From positions 466,001 through 530,000 of the forward strand of contig NZ_CP022112.1 in the NCBI RefSeq assembly GCF_000730165.1: a stretch of DNA of 64,000 bases, read 5' to 3'. The translations under genes were made by a program, and so were the position numbers. Within the stretch, counting starts at the first letter, position 1, and the number at the start of each line of letters is the position of its first letter. The stretch is from Nitrospirillum viridazoti CBAmc. Lineage in GTDB: Bacteria > Pseudomonadota > Alphaproteobacteria > Azospirillales > Azospirillaceae. The notes beneath the pieces are model-generated. The model made no database searches and had not been told where the DNA came from. It was given only the letters and a program-made list of their open reading frames with translations. Positions 46,701 to 54,914 of this stretch are shown piece by piece.

Positions 46701-48518
46701 TCAGCCGCTCAGCTTTACGTGATCCATGCCGATCCGTGACAGGTGTTGCCCGGCCAATTGCAGGAAGCGGCTAGCGTTCTGAGGACGGAGCTGGCCGATG
46801 ACGGCAAAACTCTCAGCTGTCAGCGCCGGCTGTCGGGCACCATCCAACTGGATTCGTGACGCGGAGAACATCAAATTACCGTCCGCGTCAGTTGTTAGAG
46901 TGCTGCTCTCGGGCAGAAAGAGGAGCTCCCAAATAACCTGGTTGACACCTGGCGACTCGATACAGAACGCCCTCTCACGGATCACCTTCTCCTGATCCAG
47001 GGTTTTTATGAAGACATGACGTCCTTGAGTGGCCTTCTTCAATGCATCACTCAGTTGGCTCGTTTCGTGCAGTCGTAGGGCAAGCATCGGCATGGTCGGA
47101 AAGAGACCATGGAGCCACGTCTGATCCTTGTGCGCCTTTCTGGCAACCATGTCGCATGACGGTGAGGCGCAAACCCAGAACTCATCCGTGTCGCCCTTAT
47201 GGAACACGGTGCCCGTCGTGATGTGTCGTCTAGGACGGGGCTCATTGGAAAGATAATAATTCAGGGCGAAGCCCACCTTTTCCTTTGCAGGCCTAAACGG
47301 TGGCGCGCCCAGTTGGATAGCGGCGTCCCACGTCCGGTTAGGAGTGGGAGGCTCGCTCCAACCAATCTCCTCCAGCTTTTCCCGAAAAACCGATGTTGCC
47401 ATCGTCCGTAGCGCTTCATCGTCTCCGATGCGCCGTCTCAGCGTATCCACCAGCTTGTCGATAATCGTCTCCACCGAAGCCCAGACGCGACGCTCATCTG
47501 GTGGCACTTCGCTGCCGAGGCCTTCGAGCATAAAATACGATAAACCCGTGCGAATGAGCGGTTCCTTCAAGTTTAGCTCATCCGTAGCAAGCGCTTGTAG
47601 TTCCAGCAGATTCTGGATTTCCGAGCCGATCACTTGGATCAGACTGGGCTTCCAGTCCAGCAAGGCCGCATCCAGCGTAGCCAACAGGCCATCGGGATCG
47701 TTTTCGTCGTTTATATCCTCCTTAGCCTTCTGGGCCACGGCAACAAAGCAGTTGCCAGCTTGAACCCAGCAGAGTCCTTCTTCCTTGTCATATCGGCCGG
47801 CCACTTCTTTTCCTGGAGAGCCATAGTCGGTTCTGAGTGCTCGTCGCATAAAACGGTGGATCAACGCGTCGGTAAAAGGTGTGATTGCCGGCTTGGGGAC
47901 GCCGAGGCCTTCAAGCTCGTTGCGGAATTGTTCAGCGTCGGCGTGTTCTTTCCATCCCTCTTGTCCACGAGTGATGTAGGCCCGGACCAGACTGATTGGT
48001 GGATCACTCAATTGATCGCCGATTTTGTCCCACAGCTCCTCTAGAGCTTCTCTATTGGGAGCCTGTGCGAAGATGACCGATTCATCATCTTCCCATCCTC
48101 GGCGCAGACGGCCAGCAAGTTCAAGCCAAACCTCAGCCAAATCATGGTGTCGTGTATAAACAATAATCGTATTGAAATGTGCAGATTCGCTGAGTCGTAG
48201 GACGACGTCGACCGCCTTTGCTCCGTCTTCTGATCCCGAAATGAGATGATAATCGAGAATTATCAGATCACTTTTCTTAAAGCGATCAACTCCAAGATCA
48301 ATATTGGCGACGTCATTCTCAACGTCACAAATCATTTTGCGCTTATGAAAAGACTGATAGAGCCGAAGAGCCTTTTTCTTTTCAGAAAAATGCTTCGGCC
48401 CTTCACCAAGGGCGTCCTTATAGGTAGGGAACTGGTCATCGATAAGAAGGACGCTTTTCAAGGCTCTGCTATTGAAAGAGCCCAGAACAGCTGACTGGTA
48501 CGCGCTAAGATGCGACAT
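46701..48518 (-). CDS. Receiver-domain protein with large C-terminal domain of unknown function
   Basis: 605 residues. The first 130 form a response-regulator receiver: LLIDDQ (Asp27/28), DLIILDYHL with the phospho-acceptor Asp89, and IIVYTRH with the switch Thr122. The other 475 residues match no DNA-binding output domain that I recognise; a conserved-looking CASPSCDMVARKAH lies late in the chain. The gene overlaps the end of the ATPase gene by 14 bases, so the two are translationally coupled and are likely partners. I infer that the histidine-kinase-like half of the ATPase signals to this receiver. The output is probably protein-protein (effector control), not transcription. Confidence 0.8.
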   Translation of the reverse strand: MSHLSAYQSAVLGSFNSRALKSVLLIDDQFPTYKDALGEGPKHFSEKKKALRLYQSFHKRKMICDVENDVANIDLGVDRFKKSDLIILDYHLISGSEDGAKAVDVVLRLSESAHFNTIIVYTRHHDLAEVWLELAGRLRRGWEDDESVIFAQAPNREALEELWDKIGDQLSDPPISLVRAYITRGQEGWKEHADAEQFRNELEGLGVPKPAITPFTDALIHRFMRRALRTDYGSPGKEVAGRYDKEEGLCWVQAGNCFVAVAQKAKEDINDENDPDGLLATLDAALLDWKPSLIQVIGSEIQNLLELQALATDELNLKEPLIRTGLSYFMLEGLGSEVPPDERRVWASVETIIDKLVDTLRRRIGDDEALRTMATSVFREKLEEIGWSEPPTPNRTWDAAIQLGAPPFRPAKEKVGFALNYYLSNEPRPRRHITTGTVFHKGDTDEFWVCASPSCDMVARKAHKDQTWLHGLFPTMPMLALRLHETSQLSDALKKATQGRHVFIKTLDQEKVIRERAFCIESPGVNQVIWELLFLPESSTLTTDADGNLMFSASRIQLDGARQPALTAESFAVIGQLRPQNASRFLQLAGQHLSRIGMDHVKLSG

Positions 48519-51417
48519 TCAAGATACCCTTGAACTCGATAATGAAATTCGCTCCCGGAAGGACGTGGGGGTCTTCCTCACGGGCATAGCGTATTTGGTG
48601 ACCCGCCACAGCAAGATTGGCCCGGGCTAAATAGAGTCCAATTCCACGCCCCGAGCGCTTCTTGGTGAAGAAAAGCTCGAACAGCCGGTGCAGGTCGTCC
48701 ACATCGACGCCCGGGCCGCTGTCTGCCACCACCACCAGACCGTCCACTAGGTCTAGCGTTATTCGTCGATCGATTGCCTGAGACGCCCAATACACCGCGT
48801 TGTTCACGAGATTGATGTACACCGGGTATATTCTTGATGGAACATCAGAAATCGTCAAGCCGCGAAACGCGTCGGTAATGGTCAACGTGATCCGGTTGCT
48901 GGATATAGATTGAGCAAAAAACTCGCCAAGGTAGTCGGCAATCTGACGGCCGGTGATCGTTTCCCGTGCCCGGTAGCCCGCGACCTTAAGGGGGGAAAGA
49001 AAACGCAGCCGCTCCGTCAGGGCGTGGTGAGCGTCGTAGGCGAGCTTAAAGGCGGTGGATCTGCGGATTTCATCAGGAAGTCGGGAAAGGTTACGACGCA
49101 CTTCCGCATCCAACGTCTCCAGTTCATGCCCGATGATCTCGACGGTAATGCCGACCTGGGCCACTGCATTCAGATCGTTGACCTTGTCTTCCAAAATCTG
49201 CCGATCATCATCCACGACCGCCAACGCGCTGTCCAGGTCAATGCCCTCGGCCAGTTGCTGGAGCGACTTGACCAACGGCTCATAGGTAGAAGCAAATTCC
49301 TCTTCAAGATCCATGCGATGCCTGTCTAACAGGTTCAGCATTCTCACCAGAGAAAGACTTTCTATGTCTTCCTCTAACAAGGGTCGACTGAGCTGGTAAT
49401 ATTTCGCTCGGTCCTCCTCAGCCCGCTGACGCCAGATTCCTCGGAGCGCTTCGATCTGCTGATCGGCCTCCTTCATGTAGCCATCTACCCGGTTAGCCAG
49501 CGTGGCTTGGTGGCTGCTGAAGGATCGTGTCAGCACTTCCTTTGGATCTGTAGGACCGAGTTTAGCCTGCGCACCAGCCAGGAGCTTGGACGCTCGATCA
49601 AGTTCCGCCACAAAGGCTTTATACTGGTCCCGGTATTCTCGGTAGCGCTCCTCGACGTCTCCGAGCTTTCCGCCCGCGGCGGGGGGCTTCAGCACCAGCC
49701 TTTCCTGCACAATGTCCTGAAGACGCGCCGCCGCAAGAGCGACCTTTTCTCGATCCCCGAGCTTGGTAGCTTGTTCAAGTTCATGGGCAAGCTCTACAGC
49801 TTCCGTCAACCGGCTATCCAATGCTCCCCGCTGCTTGCGAAGAAAACCCTTTAAACCAACTTTCCGCTTGGTCCTGGCTTTCTCTGCCGCGGTTCTAGCG
49901 GCTACGTTCCGAGCCATCAGTTCTGGCAATATTTCATTGCGTAGATCGGCATCCGATCCGATGTATTTGAAGGCAACTTCAATGAGAAGACCTGATACCA
50001 ACGCCTTCATTTCCCGAAAGGCGCGATTGTCTACAAGACCTTCACGACCAGCTTTATCCCGGAGACTGGGGTTTTGCCCCCTAGAAATAGCGACCCGGCC
50101 AAAACTTCTCCTATGAGACCAATAATAACGACCAGCATGTCTGCCACGACGCTCCTCAAGCTCGAAGACGTCAGATTCGGGGCGGCCATAGGGCATGACC
50201 CGCAATCCGTCACGGTAAAAGGTGATGCCCGCGTGCTTGTCTTGCTGTTGCTTAATGATCGCGAGCTGATTAGCCGTGTGGGTCGTTTTGAGGGGGTCTT
50301 GTTCCGCCGCAGCGATACAGAACCGGAAAGGGCCCAAACGATCTCGGCCGAACTTCGGAGGAGGGCGCTTTGGAACGTATGTTCTCTCCCCAAGATCTCG
50401 GCCGAAAGCCTTTATACGACCACGAAAAACCCCGTCTTCATCGAATTCACCATCGACCACATGCTCAAGAGCCCAGAGATCGTCGAACCCAAAGACGTCG
50501 GTGTCACTTGCGATCCGACTCGATCTGCTTCCCGTATAAAGAAGCACCTCATAACTGAAATCCAATTTATTGGAGCTGTATGGATCGGTGAAGCCGCTTA
50601 ACGTCTGCCGCCACCGCTCCCGAACCGCTTCTATTTCTTCATTTTGGACGTCGGGCCGTGTCCACTGAGCAAGTTCATAGTGGACGCCCAACAGGAAAAA
50701 GCCGGTCCCATGCTCCGCCAAGCCCGCGAAAACGGGCCATTCATTCAGATGCCGCTCACCGATCGGCAGTTCCGCCCAAGCTTGGGCAATTGCGTTCTTA
50801 GTGGTGTAAGATCCATGAGATTGTTCGAATGCGTCGAATCTTTGCCATGCGGCAGAAAGACGACGTCCGCGTTCGTCATCCGCCCCACCAAGATTTGATC
50901 GAATGAGATCAATCATCGCGGGCAGTCGTTCCATTAGGTCGGATGGCGCAGCGAATTCCTCGACCGGAATGCGAATGTCGTCCAAGTTGAGGTAGGGATT
51001 CTCAAACAGACGCCAATCGACGAGAACAGCCGCAAATGGTGCACCAGCTTTTTTGGATAAGACCAGTGCCGCAGGCGCGAGGTATGCGGCGGACAGACGG
51101 CCAATACCTTTCTCGCCTTGTCGCTCGCGCGGCGTCAAGCCGAAGGTTTCGGCGGGAACCGAGGAGTCGGAGAACTTCGACTCCGTGCCAAGTACTAACC
51201 AGCGTTCGGTGAAGTCGTCGGCGCTCATGCCGCAGCCGTCATCAACCACCGCCGCCACTTCTGGGGCACCGTCGAAGATGTAAAGCCCCACATAGCTGGC
51301 ATAAGCGTCGTAGGCGTTCTTCCAAAGCTCGCTAACCGCCGTCGGGGCGTCGGCGATCTGCCCACGTCCAAGATGATCGACCGTACGGGCACGGGTCTGG
51401 AACGCAGCCTCCCGCAT
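48505..51417 (-). CDS. Dual GHKL ATPase: MORC/MutL-like N-terminus and histidine-kinase-like C-terminus
   Basis: 970 residues. The first GHKL module has AVSELWKNAYDAYA (N-box, residues 27-40), VDDGCGMS (58-65) and GEKGIGRLSAAY (101-112), in the style of MORC/MutL/Hsp90 ATPases. A long charged helical region follows (about 560-760) and then an H-box-like segment VEIIGHELETL near residue 763. A second GHKL module comes last: INLVNNAVYWAS near 868, DSGPGVDVDDLHRLFELFF, and RGIGLYLARANL near 926. ATG 51417 shares one base with the methyltransferase stop (TAATG), so the two are coupled. A reading from 51654 only runs back over the methyltransferase. The known MORC/MutL-type ATPases of restriction systems usually have a single GHKL module; the double one here is unusual. 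Confidence 0.82.
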   Translation of the reverse strand: MREAAFQTRARTVDHLGRGQIADAPTAVSELWKNAYDAYASYVGLYIFDGAPEVAAVVDDGCGMSADDFTERWLVLGTESKFSDSSVPAETFGLTPRERQGEKGIGRLSAAYLAPAALVLSKKAGAPFAAVLVDWRLFENPYLNLDDIRIPVEEFAAPSDLMERLPAMIDLIRSNLGGADDERGRRLSAAWQRFDAFEQSHGSYTTKNAIAQAWAELPIGERHLNEWPVFAGLAEHGTGFFLLGVHYELAQWTRPDVQNEEIEAVRERWRQTLSGFTDPYSSNKLDFSYEVLLYTGSRSSRIASDTDVFGFDDLWALEHVVDGEFDEDGVFRGRIKAFGRDLGERTYVPKRPPPKFGRDRLGPFRFCIAAAEQDPLKTTHTANQLAIIKQQQDKHAGITFYRDGLRVMPYGRPESDVFELEERRGRHAGRYYWSHRRSFGRVAISRGQNPSLRDKAGREGLVDNRAFREMKALVSGLLIEVAFKYIGSDADLRNEILPELMARNVAARTAAEKARTKRKVGLKGFLRKQRGALDSRLTEAVELAHELEQATKLGDREKVALAAARLQDIVQERLVLKPPAAGGKLGDVEERYREYRDQYKAFVAELDRASKLLAGAQAKLGPTDPKEVLTRSFSSHQATLANRVDGYMKEADQQIEALRGIWRQRAEEDRAKYYQLSRPLLEEDIESLSLVRMLNLLDRHRMDLEEEFASTYEPLVKSLQQLAEGIDLDSALAVVDDDRQILEDKVNDLNAVAQVGITVEIIGHELETLDAEVRRNLSRLPDEIRRSTAFKLAYDAHHALTERLRFLSPLKVAGYRARETITGRQIADYLGEFFAQSISSNRITLTITDAFRGLTISDVPSRIYPVYINLVNNAVYWASQAIDRRITLDLVDGLVVVADSGPGVDVDDLHRLFELFFTKKRSGRGIGLYLARANLAVAGHQIRYAREEDPHVLPGANFIIEFKGILNVAS

Positions 51418-52571
51418 TATGCAGCCTCCGCTGGTGTGTTTTCGCCACACTTGGCGGTGGCTACGACAAATGGCCTCAGCAGCGCCCGCCCCATTTCCAC
51501 CGGAACGGCATTGCCGATTTGAGCGCCGCAGGACATCAAACCACCCTGAAAAACGAACCAGTCGGGGAACGCTTGGAAGCGTGCCGCTTGGCGGAGCGTG
51601 ATGCCATGGTGCTCGAATGGATGTACGAAGCGCCCCTTGGAAGGGTTTATGCAAGCCGTGGTCATTGTCGGACCTGGCACTGAGGTATTGATTCGACCGT
51701 ACACGTCGTTATGGCCGTCGTGGCCGTCGTGGCACGGCAGCGTACAATTCGATTGATGACGGGTGCCGCCATCAAGTGGAGTACTAGCGAAACGCTGTAC
51801 CATCTGCGGGCTGGGATTCATGTAACGGCTGTTGGGATCTGGCTCCGGCGTGGGGACAGAAAATACTTCAGCCGCGACCCGCCAAGAAGGAAGGCCGTTG
51901 CGCTCTCCTTCAACATCACCGGGCGCTCGGTGGCTCGGCGCTGGTGGCCACGCAACCTCCGGCAACGCGACGTGCGTGTCCCGTCCCAGTAGAAAGACTC
52001 GTTTGCGATTCTGGGGCACCCCAAAGTCCCTGGCGTTCAGCAAACGCGGCGTCTCCACCGCATAGCCGATGTCCACCGCCTTTTCGTAGAAGGCCCTCAG
52101 GTACTTTTCATGTCGGGGCCAGAGCAGGCCGGGAACGTTCTCCACCAGAAAGAACTTAGGCCTTAGCGCCGCCACGAACTCGAAATAACGCAGCAGTAGC
52201 CGATTACGAGGATCGTCGATCCCGACGTTTTTCAAACGGTGCGTAGAGAACCCTTGGCATGGCGGTCCACCAATAAGGACGTCACACGCCCCGGGGACTA
52301 AACCCACGTCATCCATCAAGCGGTGAGGGTCGACCTCCAAAATATCTTCTTCGAACAGTTTGGGGCCGCCGACAACCGGATCGACTAGATTTGTTCGATA
52401 GGTTCTACACGCATCTTTGTCCTTTTCCACTGCGGCGATGACTTGCAGACCAGCCAGCGTGGCACCGAGAGAAAAGCCACCAGCACCAGCGAACAAATCG
52501 ACTGCGACCAAGTCAGAGCGTGGGCGTATCGTAAGAGAGGACACGTGCTCAGGAAGGGCGACTACGCTCAT
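51417..52571 (-). CDS. dcm: DNA (cytosine-5-)-methyltransferase
   Basis: 384 residues with the C5-methyltransferase motifs in order: I (DLFAGAGGFSLGATLAG), IV (GGPPCQGFSTHR with the catalytic Cys), VI (FFLVENVPGL), VIII (QNRKRVFLLG) and X (GAQIGNAVPVEMGR). The target recognition region (about 225-320) is not diagnostic for a site. It is the first gene of a minus-strand operon with the dual ATPase, the receiver protein and the HNH nuclease, and it presumably marks host DNA. No strong ribosome binding site precedes ATG 52571. By eye this region is less GC-rich than the metabolic genes at the left of the window, which suggests transfer. Confidence 0.93.
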   Translation of the reverse strand: MSVVALPEHVSSLTIRPRSDLVAVDLFAGAGGFSLGATLAGLQVIAAVEKDKDACRTYRTNLVDPVVGGPKLFEEDILEVDPHRLMDDVGLVPGACDVLIGGPPCQGFSTHRLKNVGIDDPRNRLLLRYFEFVAALRPKFFLVENVPGLLWPRHEKYLRAFYEKAVDIGYAVETPRLLNARDFGVPQNRKRVFLLGRDTHVALPEVAWPPAPSHRAPGDVEGERNGLPSWRVAAEVFSVPTPEPDPNSRYMNPSPQMVQRFASTPLDGGTRHQSNCTLPCHDGHDGHNDVYGRINTSVPGPTMTTACINPSKGRFVHPFEHHGITLRQAARFQAFPDWFVFQGGLMSCGAQIGNAVPVEMGRALLRPFVVATAKCGENTPAEAA

Positions 52572-53104
52572 TTTTCAGATACAGCCATGCTACAAGATGC
52601 TCCCACCCCACGTCAGGAAACCGGGCGAAAATCGACTTTATAGAGTTGAGAAACAATGGGCTATAATCTCTTGCTCGCAAACGGCTTCGACCTCATCATC
52701 TAAGCGTAAAAGTTGCATATTGGCTGAAGATACTGCCATAAAATGCAGCGGGACGATACGCTCTTGCGGGCTCCGCTGCAGAGAAACGGCACGACGGTCA
52801 AAATCAGGTACATACTATTACGGAGCTGAGGGGCAAGGGCGCCCTTGAGCAGCAATACGCCGGTTATCCGATGGGCAGAAGCCAGCCGTCCACTTGCCTC
52901 TCAGGTATGAAGGGATTCGCCGCCGGCATATTCGGCAATCACCTTGGCGTTTGAGCCGATGCTGTAAGCTCGGTGTTCGGCTATGACCCTACTCCTGCGA
53001 GGCCTGACATCACCGTCAATCTTTTGCCACCCGCGGTGTCCACCCCAAGGGGCACACTCCACCACCTGAGGCGCCCCTGCTCCCGGTCCATACAACAGGC
53101 GCGG
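52572..53104. other. Intergenic region upstream of the methyltransferase operon
   Basis: No gene is supported. The part next to the methyltransferase is AT-richer and must hold its promoter, but I see no clear -35/-10 pair. From about 52901 to 53090 a minus-strand frame (RVIAEHRAYSIGSNAKVIAE and on to a stop) has protein-like composition and runs into IS66 copy 3; it may be a scrap of a disrupted gene of unknown family. Confidence 0.35.
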
Positions 53105-53154
53105 GTAAGCGTCGTCTGACGGCTGCGGCCGGTTCCAGTTGATCCGCGCGCGGC

Positions 53155-54603
53155 TCAGGGCATTTGGACGATGTTCCAGGGCAGCAGGTCGGTGATGCGG
53201 TTGATGGGGTGGTCGGCGATACGGTCGAGCACGTCGCGCAGGTAGGCCTGGGGATCGAGGCCGTTGAGCTTGACGGTCTGGGTGATGGTGTAGATCGCGG
53301 CGGCCCGTTCCCCACCGGCGTCGGAACCGGCGAACATCCAGTTGCGTCTTCCGATGGCCAGGGGCCTGATCGCCCGTTCGGCGGCGTTGTTGGAGAGCTC
53401 CAGCCGGCCGTCGTCCACATAGCGCGTCAGCGCCGTCCACCGCGAGCGGGCGTAGCGGATGGCCTTGGCCAGGTCGCCTTTGCCGGGGATGCGCAGCAGC
53501 GTGGCATCGAGGAAGGCGGCCAGTTCGTCCAGGGCTGGCCGAGCCTTGGCTTGGCGAAGCAGGCTGCGTTCCTCGGCCGACAGGCCGACCAGGGAACGTT
53601 CGATGTCGAACAGCACCCCGATGCGCTTGAGCATCTCCGCGGCCAAGGGAGAGCCGGTTTCGACGTGTTCGTCGAAGAACTTGCGGCGCACATGCGCCAT
53701 GCAGGCCACTTCGGCGATCCGGCCGCCGTCGTACAGGGCATCGAACCCGCCATAGCCATCGGCATGCAGGTGCCCCGGCGTGTCGTCGGCGTGCAGCACC
53801 GATCCGGCCAGCACGTGCTGGGCAATCGCATTGGCCAAGGGGGCCATCAGGGCTGCCGCCTTGCCCACCCAGTCGGCCAGCAGCGAGCGTTCCAGTTCCA
53901 CCCCCTCGCGGGCGTAGATGGCGGACTGCCGGTACAGCGGCAGGTGATCGCAGTATTTGGCGATCAGCACATGCGCCAGCAGCCCGGCGGACGGCAGGCC
54001 GCGCTCGATGGGCAGCGACGGCATCGGCGCCTGCACCATACCCTCGCAGCACCGGCACGACAGCGCCGGGCGGACGTGGCGGATCACGGTGAAGCGCGCC
54101 GGGATGTAGTCGAGCACCTCGGTGACGTCCTCGCCCACCTTGCGCAAGGTGCTGCCGCACGAGGGACAGGTGTCGTGCGGCGCATGCACGATCTCGGTAC
54201 GCGGCAAGTGTTCCGGCAGCTTGCGCCGGCCAGCCCTGGCGCGGGCCTCGGGCGCCTCCGGCAGTGCCGTCGGCAACAGCTCGGCGCCGGCCATCGTCGC
54301 TTCAGCGGCGGTTGTGGCTTCCAGGTCCTCCAGCGACAGCTCAAGCTGCTCGATCTCGCGGGCGATCTTCTCGGAAGACGAACCGAACTGCATCCGCCGC
54401 AGACGGGCCAGTTGGATCTTGAGCTTCTCCATCTCCAGCGCCTTGGCCACCAGGCCCGCCTTGGCGGCGGCCAGTTCGGTCTCGCTGGCCTCACGGCGCC
54501 GGCGCTCAGCCTCCAACTCCGCAGCCTGCGCGGCAATGATCGCGCGCAGCGCCTCGACCTCATTGGGCAATGGAGCGGGCAGCGGATCGGCGATGGACGA
54601 CAT
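53155..54603 (-). pseudogene. tnpC: IS66 TnpC with a 55-codon in-frame deletion
   Basis: 482 residues against 538 in the intact copy. The join VLHADDTPGHLHADGYGG shows that 165 bases were lost just after the first catalytic Asp, removing the GRLWVYLRDERP section. The frame is kept and the remaining sequence is nearly identical to the intact copy, so the protein could still be made, but loss of core DDE-fold strands should abolish activity. Confidence 0.8.
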
Positions 54604-54688
54604 GGGCCGATTCTACCGGAAGGGCGCCACCCCGAGGAGGACCGATCACGTCATCGCGCCGATCACCGGCGAGCGTGGCAGCCCGGAC

Positions 54689-54886
54689 TCACCCCGCCGT
54701 CTCCGGACGCCAGGGTCGCTGCGGAGCACGCCAGTCCATGCCTTCAAGAAGCATCCCGAGCTGGGCCGGGGTGAGAGCCGCCACTCCCTCGCGGCTGATC
54801 GGCCACACGAAGCGGCCTTTCTCCAGGCGCTTGGCGAACAGGCAATAACCCTGGCCATCCCAGTACAGCACCTTCACCAGGTGCCC
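54689..54886 (-). pseudogene. tnpB: C-terminal fragment of IS66 TnpB
   Basis: Only [20 protein letters not shown], then [15 protein letters not shown] and the rest of the TnpB C-terminus remain (about 65 of 115 residues). The 5' part is replaced by the serine-recombinase element at 54887. Confidence 0.85.
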
Positions 54887-54914
54887 GGTCACGTGACATA
54901 GTGCATCCCTCTGC

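Larger units (their letters stand above)
53105..54886 (-). mobile_element. IS66-family element, copy 3 (truncated)
   Basis: The left end GTAAGCGTCGTCTGACGG at 53105 is identical to that of copy 2. The element runs through tnpC into tnpB and stops at 54886 within tnpB (after GTGCCC), where the serine-recombinase element starts. The tnpA gene and right end are missing; I find no trace of them to the right of the recombinase element. Confidence 0.85.

Noticed and set aside
53164..54774. 536-codon plus-strand frame over IS66 copy 3 (and similar ones at 38456-39343, 42191-43579 and 39401-40309)
   Set aside because: These are exact shadows of tnpC on the opposite strand, rich in Gln/Val/Gly/His, and recur wherever IS66 occurs.
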